In this document: piece by piece, positions 21,747 through 34,628 of the stretch
Layout: the number at the start of each line of letters is the position of its first letter
Position numbering within the stretch: position 1 is the stretch's first letter
NCBI GenBank assembly: GCA_963931925.1
Contig: OZ007570.1
Coordinates: 63,726,370 to 63,790,369, forward strand
Direction: 5' to 3'
DNA from: Onchidella celtica
Taxonomy: Eukaryota; Mollusca; Gastropoda; Systellommatophora; Onchidiidae
Length of the DNA: 64,000 bases
Program-made: the position numbers and the translations under genes
The notes under the pieces: generated by a model
Told to the model about the DNA's origin: nothing
Seen by the model: the letters and a program-made list of their open reading frames with translations, nothing else
Database searches by the model: none

Positions 21747-24700
21747 AATTATGCTATAGAATATCTAGCTGGGAATGATCATTGCTGTTTGCCTCGGTTG
21801 AAATAATGCCCTCTGAAACAATCTCTTTTTAAAAAAGAAGTGAATTCTCTGCAAGTTCAATAATAGTTTTCCTTTTGGGGCTTATTCTTTCTAGATATCA
21901 AAAGAAAAAGACCTGGATTTTTTTCTACTCTCAACCCATTTTATTTCGTGTTCTGGCCATTAAGTAATCATATTTTTATCCCCCAATCTGACCCGCATTT
22001 TGATAAGGGAAATATATTGTCTTTATGGAGTATCCAAAAATACATAATATATGGCTATTTTATGTCTTTCAAGAGACAGGAAAAACAAAGGAGTTGCACT
22101 AATTGACTGCAGCAATGGTCTCTTTACTCATGAACAACGAACAGCTTTCTCTTTGTTCTTGTGGTAATGTTTGTGAACTGCCCACGATCCTCGCATGTGC
22201 TTTATTGGTTTGATCAAACATAAAAGTTTTATTTGCTTCCGTCAGTGCACAACTCTCCACTCACAATTTCAATTTTTTATTTTAGAATCTGATTTTGTCT
22301 TTCAGGGTAATGCCGGGGGATTGTCTCCTAGTAACAACAAACGAATTAATGCAGTTTTTATTCATTTTGTATATCACAATTTTGACAATTATTTGTATAT
22401 CTGGTCATCAACGCTCTGTACTGCAGCTGCACATGCTTAGTGTTCTTTTATTAGTCAACTGTTATTGCTTTTCACCGTTTTTTATTCTGTGAGTTTTAGA
22501 CATGTAAAGAAAGCAAAGCACGTTCTGTATGGGACATAAAGTGGGGATAACTCATGATGCACATTGAAGCTGAAATGAGGACAGATTGCTTCGAGTTTTA
22601 TTCTTTCTTCTTCCACTCTTTTTTTTTTTCTTTATATGCGCTGAAATCAAAATGCTTTGCTTTCACTTTCGATTCTGCCATTAGTGTTCTGTTTTCTGGA
22701 CATCTCTTTCTCTCACTAGAAACCTTATTATAGACGATATTTTTTTTTTTTTTTATTTGGTGAAGTATCTGTAACGTGGTGCATATGAATGGATATCGGG
22801 TTTAAGGGGCCGGGTGAGATATTCCACTGTTGAGTGACTTCTTGTACAGATAAATTGTGCTCGTGTGAAAAAAGCTATTTATAGAAACTAATCTTCTACC
22901 ATCGTGGACCTTTGATGATTGTCTGGTTTATACGGGATTTCAAGGACAAGAAAAAAAAAATCAGATTCAGTTCTCACAAATGAGAATACCATCAGAGACC
23001 ACGCTTTAAAAGCCTTACTGTACAAACCTTAATCCATACCAATGCTTGCCTAGGCCCTGCATCAGAAACTAGCAAACGCTCAAGCAGTTGTAAAAATAGG
23101 GTAGAGAACTGCATAACTAAATTAATTTGGCCCATTGTTAATTTGTCCTCTGGATGGCAGTAGCGTGGTCACCAGTCTGGTTTTTTGTTGTTGTTCCTGT
23201 TTTTTTATTTTATTTCCAGACAAAGGACATGACAAAGCTTTATAGATTTATATTAAGAAATAGGTACACGCGCAGTCCTAGTTTGGTGGTGTTGATCGTA
23301 AGATCTGCACGGTGCTGCTTCTTTGAACACTCTGCAAGGCTGGACCAAAAACACTTGGCCGATTTGAGTACAAACAAACAGCCAGAGCTGACACTGATAT
23401 GAAAGCGGCAGTCCATCTGGGAAATGAAGCAATGAAGCATGAACCAGTTTTTCCCATTAAAGAAAAATAATAATAAGTAACGCTGCAGGATTATGGCGAA
23501 GCCTCCATGGTAGCTGAACCTCGATTTAACGAAGCCGTGGTTGAAGCTCTGGGGTCGGGTGTTTATTATTATTGGAAAATCTCACGCGAAGATGTAAGTA
23601 GAGAATCCCTTTTTAATGATACGGTAGATTACCGCCGTTTCGGAGGTAGAGAGTCTTTTATTAACTGAGATAAGCAAACTAATAGAATCTCTCGAATGAC
23701 ATTGAAACGGGTTCAGTATCAAGCGAGAGTGCATCAGCATGCCATATTGACCAGCAATGGTAAAGGGCATGCACGATGAGCTGGAAATGTTGGCGGATTT
23801 TCACGTTGAGAAAATGAGACAGGAATAATTATGTTATCTTTTATAAATATTATTATTGTGTTCGAATTACAAGAAATCAACAAGAGTTACACTGTACCTA
23901 GAAGATGAAAGATTGCTAGCAGCGTCCATGTCCAGGTATACATAAGATACACACCATGTTGTACTCTTTTCCTTTTCAAGCTGTAACCTTCAGCGTTCAA
24001 GAGTGGTTTTATTGCTTCAGACCCTATCACAAAGACCCAATGCCCTCGTCAACAATAACATCCTTGGGTTTGATCTTTTATGTCAATGCTTACACATTCA
24101 TATGCGTGTAAAATGCCTGTATTCAACTGCCTGTCCTGATACCAGTCGGCGTGTTTATTTATCATTAATATTGTGTTTTTCTTCAAGATGTGATGGATAA
24201 ATCCGCTCATCAAACCTTCTTAGTGAATATTTTATGCAATCATTATTCCGAAGTCAGAACCCTGCCATGAGCCATCAATATCAGCAGCGATTTCCTGCTG
24301 TTGTTTTTTTAAACCCCTAGGAGCAAACTGTGTCCATATCAGGACAATGTTATCCTTAAAGGCTCATTGTTTCGTCAGAGATAGGACGCTCATAAGTGTG
24401 GAAGTTTGCAAACCGAGTTGGGAATTTCTTACTTCTTGTCGATTCCATAAATGGCAAAAAAGGGCCTTTTAGATTCGAACAGTTTTGATTTCATAATTTT
24501 TAGATGAATGAAGCGGTTTTATTCCTCAGAGACTGTTGTGGCTCTTGCAAAACTGATTTAATATGCAGTGTTACTTTGAGGTTTTAGATGGTAAAGACAA
24601 TTGAATTCAATGTTCAAATCGGTCGCGTCCTGATGACCTATCCAGAATTACGGGGGAAGGGGGAGCTTTTGTAAAGTCCTCGGTGTAAAATTTCGCCACC

Positions 24701-26937
24701 AAATTACTCATTAAAAATTTTCTTTTCTTAATTATCAACTGCATTTTCAGCCCATAGAATCACAGCTACAATACAAATAACAGCGGCGAATCATATGCAT
24801 GTCTGTACAATTATCAGCACGCACTCAGACACATGATCGACACGGAATCAGAGAGCTAGTGTGTTCATCAGCAAAGCGCCTCCACTACCACTTCCAGTCA
24901 GTGGACCAGTTATCATTAACCTGTAACCCAGATTCATCTCCGAAAACATCTGACCGTGTTCTGCAAGTTTTTGTCCCCAAAATGCTTATCAGCTGAGAGT
25001 GTCAACTTTGACAAGCATTTTAAACTAACGAACACGAGCAGAAACAACGACAACAAAGAGAAGTAAGACCTCGAATGCCCGACCGACCTATCTTTTGACA
25101 GATCTGACAGAAGAACTTGTCAGTCAATTTGCGTTTTCCTTGGAAAGAATTTTTAGAGGAAACAGAAGACGCACAAGTGGTACAGGAATGGTTTCCAGTG
25201 TCACTACAAGGTAATGAACTGGAGTACAACGGGGGAAAGTAAGACGAGGTCGAAACGGATCAAAACTAATTTGCAGAAAAGGTGATAGAGTTAATAGAAA
25301 CCTCAGCCGCACAACTATTTCAGAGCGTCATAAAACAGTTTTACCCGGACTTGATGTTTATGTTTTTGAAGAAATATTAACCTGAATGTGATCTGTAGCA
25401 GAATCTTCAAAACAAATTAAGATGATACTTTTGAAAGATATCGTCGACTGGGTAACCAGAACACACCATTTTTATTTCTCAGTTCAGGTCGGCATTGATG
25501 TCTACAATGTCTTTGTATCATTAGACACTTTTCCAGCCATCCGCTTCTTCAGATTAATGTCTGCAGATTGGGGAAGCAATCATGATCTGCCGATGATATG
25601 CCAGTGTATCCGATCCACATCTGCATATATCCGTATTGTTATTACATAAACTGTCTGTATTGGAATGTCCTTGCGACCAACTTTGGATTCTTCTTGTCTA
25701 TTTGTAGAATGGAAAACAAAATCAAAACTACAGTCGTTTAACCTCTTGACTGCCCCTTGAATGTCATGAATAATCGTTTATGTGTCGGCTGTGAATTTGC
25801 ATGATACAGTTACACAGTTTTAGACATTTGATAAGTTTTGTCTTACTTTTTCAAATAACCGAAATTATCAGATTCAAAAAGTAACGAGGACTATAAAAAT
25901 CTTAGTGGGACTGATCTGCCATTAAAAGGATTAATCTGACTGTGTACGGGATATGAATCTGATCGGTTGCGACAATTAAAGTTACCAGACCGAAAAATCA
26001 CAGTCACAGTAATACACGATTGTAATGAACGACAAGGCAGAACGTAATGGAGTAGCAATAATTGTCTGGGACAAACATCTTAATACGGTAACATTAAATA
26101 GAATAAAGACAAAAGTTATGGTATGAAAATAACATTAATGTCGCAGCTGGATCTAAAAAGAGATATTAAACGTATTAAATTCTCTTAAAACAATGACTGA
26201 TCTCTTGTTTTCATTATAAAAAAAAACTTTAAAAAATAATTAATATCTGTCATGTTGAAATAAATCGTAGCCAGTGTTGAAGGATTTATTGCCTCCAAAG
26301 ACAAACTGCGTAAGAGATAGAAAATGGTACTTCAAAAACTGATAATTTCCAATAATATCCACTAACGTGAATGCACTTCTAGCGTCTAGCAGTAAAACTA
26401 TTTTGGTAAGTCTGGCACAAGAAACAGACAACAGTGTCATTGATCGGAACAATACATTAGTGAGTTGGATTGTCTGAAGAAATTGTAACTGTTGATACGT
26501 CCAATGAAGCACCTAAATGGCGTTTGAACTGAATTAAATCTCTTCTGTCTGGTGATCAATATTTGTCATAAGCCACCCGTTTTCCAATGTCCTAGTTTTA
26601 CAACATATTTTATGTATTTGGCTATTTTTAATCGATTTTAGAAGTTTTGAAATGTTTAGATATATCGTAATTGTAAGGGGACCCGCAGAATTTTACATAG
26701 TAAATCTACATCAGAACAGTGAACTCAGCCAATTCGATAGTTTTTCTCTATTCGGCTTTGTAAATCGTCTACGGTCCCGAAACAACAGTAGGGAAAGTAA
26801 GAAATCAGTTGTGGTATATAACTATAAATGACCATTGACTTTTTAATATTAGACATGTTTTTACTGGTGTTGAAGAAGTTACAGTTTTTGAAGAGGTGAT
26901 TGAATTTTCGCTTTATTTCAGGAGGGGTAAAAAGAGG
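21747..26937. other. Long non-coding stretch
   Basis: About 5 kb of AT-rich sequence without a convincing gene, transposon end or long microsatellite. Only poly-T and poly-A tracts (22619, 22740, 22951, 26218) stand out. All frames are shorter than about 95 codons and none resembles a family I know. Confidence 0.5.
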
Positions 26938-27604
26938 GAGGCAAGGTGCTCTCCTCTAGGTGGTCTAGAGGCAAGGTGCTCGCCTCTCATGCCAAGAGTA
27001 CCGGGTTCTAAACCCGGGCAGTGCAGGAATGTTGGAAATTGGGATTTTTCTCATATTTCCAAGTCCCTGATCCTATTGGGGGGGGGGGGGCGGGGTAGGA
27101 TCGAATACCTAGTCTTCTCGGACAAGGACGAAAAAATTCGGAGGGCCCGTGTGCACCTTGCGCACGTTAAAGATACCTTGGCAGTTGGAAATCGTAAAGA
27201 GCAGGCTGAACAGGCCGCTGCCCAGGCAAAATTGAAATTAATAGATTAAAATTTATCCATATCATCCCCCCACCAGCAACAACCAAATTTATTATTCATT
27301 ATTAAATATATATTATTATTAATAAATATTCAAATATTATTTGTATTGTGAGTTGTGAGTTGTGAAGTGTTGTGAGTTGTGAACTGCGCTTAACAGGCTG
27401 CGTTACAATTTGCTCTGAGATAGAGAGAGATAGAGAGAGAGAGTGAGCGAAACAGGGAGAGAGAAGAAGCAGTGTAGTGTGTTGAGTGCTTCGCCGGCGC
27501 TCCATTCTGCTCTGTGGTTGACAGGTTTCTTCTGTAAAGCACATAAAGCATTTCAAAAATGGATATTATTATGCGCTATATAAAATAATAATAATAATAA
27601 TAAT
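26938..27604 (+). mobile_element. Composite SINE, copy C, nearly full length
   Basis: The tRNA-like head has an A box (TGGTCTAGAGG, near 26960) and a B box (GGTTCTAAACC, near 27004), one base off the consensus. It continues through the conserved body (27030-27240), a VNTR of GTGAGTTGTGAACT-like units (27345-27385), a GA tract (27419-27470) and an L2-like tail with GCGCTATATAAA plus (ATA)n. The A-box neighbourhood is duplicated: GAGGCAAGGTGCTC occurs near 26938 and again near 26967. A 13-bp G run interrupts the body at 27078. At about 650 bp it is long for a SINE. Confidence 0.87.
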
Positions 27605-27880
27605 TAAATGTGAGGAGGTTAGAATTTTCTCTGAATTATTTAATCCAACACATTGTGAACACTTCAGATGAACATTTGAGGACAGTGTTCTCTTTACATT
27701 TTGTGACATAATTTTTCTTCTGAGTTTCTCTCCCAGGAGTTTAGCTGTTATCACGCCAGTGTTGTCTTTCAGTAAAAACTCAACCAATCGGGATATTATG
27801 TTGCTAGCTGCACCACTTAGGAGGCGTGGATGTACGTCTTTTGTAGCCAGCTCCGAAAGGAAGCCAAATTTCCAGACTTC
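27605..27880. other. Non-coding, nothing recognised
   Basis: AT-rich spacer between the SINE and the CT array. Confidence 0.5.
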
Positions 27881-28162
27881 ATGTCTCTCTCTCTGTCTCT
27901 TTTTCTCTCCCCGCCTCTCTGTCTCTCTCTATCTGATTTTCCCCCCATCTCGTTCTTTCTCTCTCTCCATCTATCTCTCTCGCTTACTCAAGCTCTCTAC
28001 AACTCTCCATTCGTCTCTAAGTCTCTGCCTCATTCTCCCGGTCCCCCCTCTCTCTCTGTCTTTGTCTAACTGTATCTCTCTGTAATGTCTCCCTCGCCCT
28101 CTTTCTCTCTGTCTCTCTCATCTCTCTCCGCCCCTCTCTTTGTCTCACTTTTTCAGTATATC

Positions 28163-28207
<45 letters not shown>

Positions 28208-28221
28208 TTCACCCGCCCTCC

Positions 28222-28267
<46 letters not shown>

Positions 28268-28376
28268 TTCTGTGTGTGTGTCTTTGCCTCGCTCACTCTC
28301 TCAATCTCTCTCTGTGTCTTTCTGTCTGTCTCACTCTCTCTCTCTCTCTCTCTCACCCAGTCTCGCTCTCTCCAAA
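27881..28376. repeat. (CT)n-rich microsatellite array, ~500 bp
   Basis: CT and TCTG repeats with short interruptions; perfect CT runs near 28168-28205 and 28225-28268. Serine/leucine frames across it are artefacts. Confidence 0.93.
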
Positions 28377-28604
28377 CTAAAATGGTCCAGCTTTAGAATC
28401 CCCTCGGTGCCCCTTATCCAGATAAATAATAGAGAAATGTCCTGATTCAGACCTAGGACAATGAGCTGTTTAAAACAACATCCGATACATTATGAGCTCA
28501 GTATCCAGATTGATGGGGTTGGAGCAGGGCTAATCCATACTTTAGTTGGCTGGTGATATCAATGATCATTGCCTTTCTGCACTCTCACCTCAGCTAGATG
28601 GTTT

Positions 28605-29125
28605 ATTGTTGTTGTAGTCGTCTTTTGTTGTTGTTGTTGTTGTTGTTGTTATCGTGATGGTCGTCGCTGTTGTTGTGTCGTCGTCATCGACGTTGTGGTC
28701 GTTGTTGTCGTATTCGTCCTGGTCATTGTCGTCGTCGTAATCGTTGCGGTCGTTCTTATTATTTGTGTTGTTGTTATTGTTGTCGTCGTCGCGGACGTTG
28801 TTGTTGTTGTCGTCGTCTTCGTCATTGTTGTTGTCATCGTTGTTACTGTGTTGTTGTTGTTGTTGTTGTTGTTATTGTTGTGCTCGTTGTCGGTGTTGTT
28901 GTTGTTGTTGATGTAGTTGTTGTTGTCACCGTCGTCGTTCTTGTTGTCGTTAAAGTTGTAGTTGCCGTCGTTATTGTTGTTATTGTTGTTGTTACTGTTG
29001 TCTTTGCCGTCGTCATCATGTTGTTGTTGTTGTCCTTGTTGTCATCGTAGTCGTTGTTGTTACCGTTATATTTGTCGTCGACGTCGTCGTCGACGTCGTC
29101 GTCGTTGTTGTTGTTGTTGTTTATT
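28605..29125. repeat. Imperfect (GTT/GTC)n trinucleotide array, ~520 bp
   Basis: GTT and GTC triplets dominate, with a pure (GTT)n run near 28627-28650 and GTCGAC palindromes near 29078-29095. Poly-valine, poly-cysteine and poly-threonine frames are artefacts of the repeat. Confidence 0.93.
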
Positions 29126-30173
29126 TTTAACTCCGAGGTTTGTGGAATTTTCCCAAGTTGGCGTTTGCATAAAAAGAAATATGAATTCTTAATATAGGCC
29201 CTAACAATTAACTTTGACGCTGTCAGCTACAATTCACATTTTTCAGCAGAAAGAAGAAAAAGTGAGCCTTGTTCTAATTCACAGAAATTTTGCACTTTTA
29301 AGCCTGAAAGCGAAACAGTGAAGCAAGAAATGCTATGGCAGCACGACCAAGAGACGGCAAAAATGGATAATATAAGATTTATTTGGAATTACCAAGTTGG
29401 TCTCCGAGAAAGCTGCTATCTGCAAGGACGGGTTCGCTTGCACAGTATACACAATTACTCACATAATTTCATCTCCATCCACATGTTCCTGTATCCAGGG
29501 ACGTCTAAAAATGTTTCCGAATACCTGAAAATCTACGTCTAATGCTGACTGATTGATACCTTGTCCCATAATGCAAGATAAATAATGCGCTTAGTTCATA
29601 TCTGGCGTAAGCTGCTCAGGAATAATTATACAGACATGGCTCGTTCATTAAAGTTCTCTGTTTGTTATAATATATTCCATGCCAAGGGCAGTCCCTGGGT
29701 AGCTGGCATGGGGAGGAAAGATCGACAGAGATTGAGAGCGCCGAGACATTTAAGAGAAAGAGAAGAGAGAGAGAGAGAGTGAGTGAATGAGTTCGCTATG
29801 GGAGGAATGATAGACAGAGATTGAGAGCATCTAAACAGTAAGAGAAGGAGAAGAAGAGAGGGGGGAGGAGAGAGGGGAGAGGAGAGAAAGAGGGAGAAGG
29901 AGGAGATCTGAGTGGGTAAACTGTCATCCTGTATCCAGCACTGAAGTTACATAGGTCATAGTTCTACAGAAATGATTAATAGACCATTGCACTGATTTTA
30001 ACGAAACTTAGCCTTTGGTGCTTTTTTTTGAGGGGCAGTGGAGTTTCATGAATTGATTCTAGTGGGGTGATGTCTAGTCTGGTGAGCTCGTAACGGTGAT
30101 TGGGCCTGTCTGTTTTCTGTGGAAACAACATAAACAATACATCAAATCATGCATATCCGAGGACGAGAAGTTT
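29126..30173. other. Non-coding; GA-rich tract inside
   Basis: No gene recognised. A degenerate GA/GAGG purine tract lies at about 29745-29910. Confidence 0.55.
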
Positions 30174-30475
30174 TGTACATTAGACTTTGGAAGTTCTGAA
30201 TAGAAGATCAAGAGTGGTAGCATTTTTTGTCATTTGTTATTTTAGACTCTGGACGTTCTAAATGGAAGAATTACGGCACTTTGTGTCATTTGGTTACGTC
30301 ATTTTAGGCTCCAGAACGTTTTAAATGGCAAAGCATTTTTTTTTTCACATGGTTAAATGTATACTCTGAATTTCTGATTGAACCATGGTGACACATTTTG
30401 TCACTTGGATAAGTTATTTTAGACTTCGGAAATTTGTAAGTGGAAGAGTGATGGCATATTTTGTCTCTGTAGGTC
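30174..30475. repeat. Degenerate minisatellite, five ~60-bp units
   Basis: Units start near 30174, 30238, 30300, 30360 and 30417. Each carries a version of ATTTTAGACTCTGGACGTTC, then AAATGGAAGA, then CACTTTGTGTCATTTGG. They are strongly diverged, so this is an old array. Confidence 0.72.
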
Positions 30476-31489
30476 TTGGCACGTACCACGGTATTTTGGC
30501 GGTACAAAATAAGGCTGGTTGTTCTGCGCATTGGCTCATATCTGTTTCGGCGTCTGTTTTGACTCATTGCGTGAAATTCCTCTGTCAGTCCGCTGGCTCA
30601 AGACAATTTTGACTCACCCAAACTGGTGGGGCGGACTTGTAGTGGCCTGGCCAGTGTGCGAAGTCCCGTTTAATCCCATGGTCCGTATCTCCGGCTAAAA
30701 CCGAGACAAATCGGCCTGAGACGATCATTATCAGACGGGTGAAAGAATGGCGACGGCCACGTTATAATTACTCCACCCTTGACTTCCGGCCATCTTGCAC
30801 CGCGCAGACTCTGCCTGTCCCGTTGAGAATTGAAAACATGAGAGAACCAGCTGGCATTCTTGTACAGGGGAAATTGATGTGTGTGTCGATCAATGGAGAG
30901 CCCGGGTCGATGTTCTAATTCATCTTTGCCCCCAGATGGGTGCATTTGGCGCGCATCTCCAGATGGTACCTACGCTAGGCGGAAGGCATATGGTGTGGTT
31001 TTTGAAGTAAGAGTTGTAGGAAAGTAAGACAAACACAAATAAAAGTTACTTATTTATCTATCTTTTTAATCATGGCCTAATTTGATCTGCTTAATGAAAG
31101 TACTTGTAGTTCAACACAGGTCGGAAAAAAAAACCGACTGTGAGACTGTCTTACTGAAATGGACACTTTGAAATAAAGATGTGACATGAACCAAACTTCA
31201 GATAGCCGGTTTCGATGATCACCAACAATAGAAACAATAAGAAGAAGAAACGGATGCCAGGTTTTTTTTTTTGTACTGGTTCAGTCACTGACAGTTGTGA
31301 TGGTAGTAGTGGCAGGTAGAGACAGACCAAGGTTTAGCACTGGTGAGACTATAAGATTTGGGGAAAGCTTGGAGGCATTATATCTAACACATTTCAGCAC
31401 AGAATAAGGCTATGTATAATCTGGGAGAGGCTGAAACACAGTTACAATGCGTAAACAGACTGCAGGGGTAGGGGGCGGGGGGTACTCCT
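30476..31489. other. Non-coding, nothing recognised
   Basis: Somewhat GC-richer around 30600-30960, without a recognisable gene. Confidence 0.5.
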
Positions 31490-31869
31490 TTTTTAACCTG
31501 AATGTAAACTGCCATTGAGTGTGGGTTTTGCGGCGCGTAGGTACGATAACGGGTACATTTTCTTTATTTATGTTTCAGAGCTGTTAAGTCTAACATATAA
31601 CTTAATACGTTCATATAAATTTAACACATTGGTAAAATTCTAAAACAAGTTGTTTTTGTATAGATCTGGGAAAAGTTTTGTAAACGAGTACAAAAGTTAT
31701 TAAATCTAAGAAAGGGCAGGGTGCGTTGCGGGACCACGTCAGAAAATAATTCTGACATGGATCCGCAGGCATAGTGCTTTCTCCAGATATGCATGAAGTC
31801 TACACATTCAGTTAAAATATGTTTTATTGATAGTTGGCAATTGCACCCTACACATTCGGGGGATCTTCC
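31490..31869 (-). pseudogene. I-like LINE, C-terminal relic, copy 1
   Basis: Read from 31869 on the minus strand, about 75 codons stay open. They include a cysteine-histidine cluster of the form C-X2-C-X7-H-X4-C (CVGCNCQLSIKHILTEC), then VDFMHIWRKHYACGSM and LPFLRFNNFCTRL. This arrangement closes the ORF2 of RNase-H-bearing LINEs (I, Nimb and relatives; family knowledge). The 3' UTR (CAGCTCTGAAACATAAATAA to a GCGCCGCAAAACCCACACTC-type end) matches the copy at 46036-46390. Everything 5' of the zinc cluster is lost or unrecognisable. Confidence 0.75.
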
Positions 31870-33512
31870 CCCCTAATAATGCTGTAGTTAAACGAACATC
31901 TGAAATAATGATTGATAAAGGGTAATGATGCTTTTTGAAAGTTTGGTTCACGCAGAATAAGCTTTGAAGTCACACAAGCAAACGCCACAACTTGGCCACG
32001 AACAATGAAATAAAAAACAGAGCCCAATGATTGGATGATCCCACTGTCCCCACCCACGTGACTACAGGCTCTGATCTGGCCAAACCGGGTGGGCGGAAGC
32101 GCGAGACATCAGATGTATGACGTCAAGGCACATGACTCTCGTTTTCCTCATTCATATTGAACATCCAACGATTTTCTATTTCCTTCGCCCTTGATGGTCT
32201 TGATCGCGAAAATGAGGTCAGCTGAGGTCACTTTCATTTGCATTTTTCTATTTCCTTCCATGCGCCTTCTCTTTTCCTCACTGCACGCTAGCCATCCCCC
32301 ACTCCTGCTGTTTACATCAATGTTGCTTTTATCACTTGCATTTATGATCAAGATTGGTACATTCTCTGGTATAGACCAGTGCCGACACTGCAAGCGGTTT
32401 GTGGTTGGTTATTATAAAGAAAAGTGTTGAGATCAGTACTGGATGTTTCTTTCTCTAGCTCTTTGCTTTGACATGGACAGTTCAGTCCGTGGCGTTGATA
32501 CAGATGTCTCAAAGACAAAATTCAATATGTTGTCTTTGTCTTAGTTAGGGTATTATTAATGTTAGAAGGTTTGCTCGAATAAAAACTGTCTTCAATTGTA
32601 ATCAAGAACTTGATATTTACTCCGCTTTATAGACAATCTTATTGTTAGTGCAGTAGAAAGAATGCTATGCCCAGAATAATAATTTAAAAAAACAATGTCT
32701 TTCAATGCAGAATTGTCCAAGTTCTGCTTTAAAAAAATATACTATTGAGTTGATTTTTTTCTCTTTTTTTTTTTCGTTTTCAGAGATCGCAGATACAGGG
32801 TATTCTTGAATTAATGGTGACTCTGGAGGACGAAATACTTTTATGTCATATCACAATTAACTGATTATGTCCAGTAGACTGCTTTGTCATTGCTCGGTAC
32901 GTTATGTGGATGGGAGATCTTGAGCGAGGGACTGAGAATCACTTGGGAGTAATTCTAGCACTGTGTTATTACAGGCAACTGACCTGTCCCTGCTTTGTAA
33001 AAGAAAACTGTGTATTTCGGCCTCATGATTGCTCTGCAAAATGAGTGCAGCTGACTTTACTACCATTCAGTCAGGAACATTTTAAGCAGCCACACTGAAT
33101 GACATAGCACCAACAACAACCAACAACAACCAACAACAGCAACAAAAGATGTGAAATAAAATACCTTCATTCACACACTAACGGAAACGGCAGACATAAA
33201 AACCCGACAAAACTAATGTAATTATATTGTTTTCATCGAGGGCACGGACACAGAGAATTAACAAGTTTTTCCACGGCAGACAAAAACATGACGTATATAT
33301 TTCGTGTCTCTGATGCCTTTTGTCATGGAGACAATAACTGTTCTTGCTTATTCCCTAGAGAATTCAAGATCCATCAGTGTGAAGCTTGAAGATCGCTGTT
33401 GTCTCGGTGTTCCCACAAATCTTTTGTCCTGTCGCTGTAAGGTTGTTAACGTGCTGATGTAGCAAAACTTGAGAGCTCCAGTACCCGGGGTCAGCACTAC
33501 AGACCAGGCAGT
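31870..33512. other. Non-coding, nothing recognised
   Basis: Carries an isolated CRE-type TGACGTCA (32118-32125) and an ACAACC/AAC repeat (33110-33145). The first ~60 bp may be more of the LINE relic. Confidence 0.5.
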
Positions 33513-33634
33513 AAAGACAAATGGCAAAAAGAAAAAGTTGAATGTCGCAGAGCCTCGCATGAGAAATAATACATACACGATTTGGTCGTTGGCTTTGCTA
33601 CATGCAACTTTTTTCTTTTTATCATCGTTTGTCT
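33513..33634. mobile_element. Small foldback element, copy 1
   Basis: Arms of about 41-44 bp (33513-33553 and 33591-33634) are inverted repeats with roughly 85 percent identity, sharing AAAAAGAAAAA and GTTG-ATGT. The loop holds GAGAAATAAT. In reverse orientation, loop and arm match the element at 62838-62976, including TTATTTCTCA and ACAACTTT-TCTTTTTGCC-like blocks. Confidence 0.65.
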
Positions 33635-34497
33635 GTGCTTCAAGCCTTGGTGCGAATATTGAGGGGTGTCTGCGCAAAGACCGTATCGCCAGATTTGTGA
33701 ATTTTACAGGAGTTTGATTTGATAGTTTGACATGAAGTATCAAATGTCTGGTACGACCTTTAAATCCTCATCAATAACTAGGTCAATTAATTCGATAATG
33801 GAATTCGCATCATGTCAATGTGTAGTACTTATCAAGGCGAAACAGAATATGCAAATAATAATAATAATAATAATCAATAAAATAAAAATAGAAATGTTCA
33901 GTTACGGTGTTTCCGGAGGCACCCCTCGAAATATTTTCTGTGGTTTTTATATTTTGTCAAGAACAGAGCAATAATTATATTTTATGTTTTACCTGGCGTC
34001 ACACGGAACACAACGTCTGTACTCTAACCAAAACTTGGGTGGGATAAAACGCCAGAACTGGTGAAATAATATTGTGAACACGAGACATAAAAAGTGTAGT
34101 GAATATGATTGAATTGCAAAAGCAACGACCCGGCAGTGACGATGGAGCAATGAAAAGAAGAAGCGATGACTTCATCAAATATTGAGGAAAATGTCAAAAC
34201 TATCAAATCGTTGGTGGTTGTTGCTATTCTTGTTGTTGCGTGTCATTCACCCCACAGTCGAGTATTGTGTCATTGCGTCCCACACATCAGCCTACTTGTA
34301 TGAACAATGATATTTTCAGAAACACCAGCCTTGTCAAACAGCTTGATTCTAATTGTAAGTAAACAACACCGACCGTGTAAATGTATATTATGTATTGTGC
34401 GTGTATGATACCCCAATTACATAAACGACAGGCATTCCTGGATTGGGTTTATACTGCTGACCGAACACTACGTAGGCGTGGACAAACCTTGATCTGC
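33635..34497. other. Non-coding, nothing recognised
   Basis: AT-rich, with a short AAT repeat near 33855-33873. Confidence 0.5.
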
Positions 34498-34542
34498 TGG
34501 AGAGAGTGAGAGAGACACAGAGAGAGAGAGAGAGAGAGAGAG

Positions 34543-34581
<39 letters not shown>

Positions 34582-34628
34582 GAGATAGAGAGAGAGAGAG
34601 AGCAAGAGAGGGGGAGAGAGAGAGACAG
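34498..34628. repeat. (GA)n microsatellite
   Basis: Nearly continuous GA dinucleotides with a few substitutions. Confidence 0.93.

Noticed and set aside
27759-28445. Serine/leucine-rich frames over the CT array
   Set aside because: Microsatellite artefacts open in several frames.
28569-29192. Poly-valine, poly-cysteine and poly-threonine frames
   Set aside because: Translation of the GTT/GTC array; no non-repetitive protein sequence.
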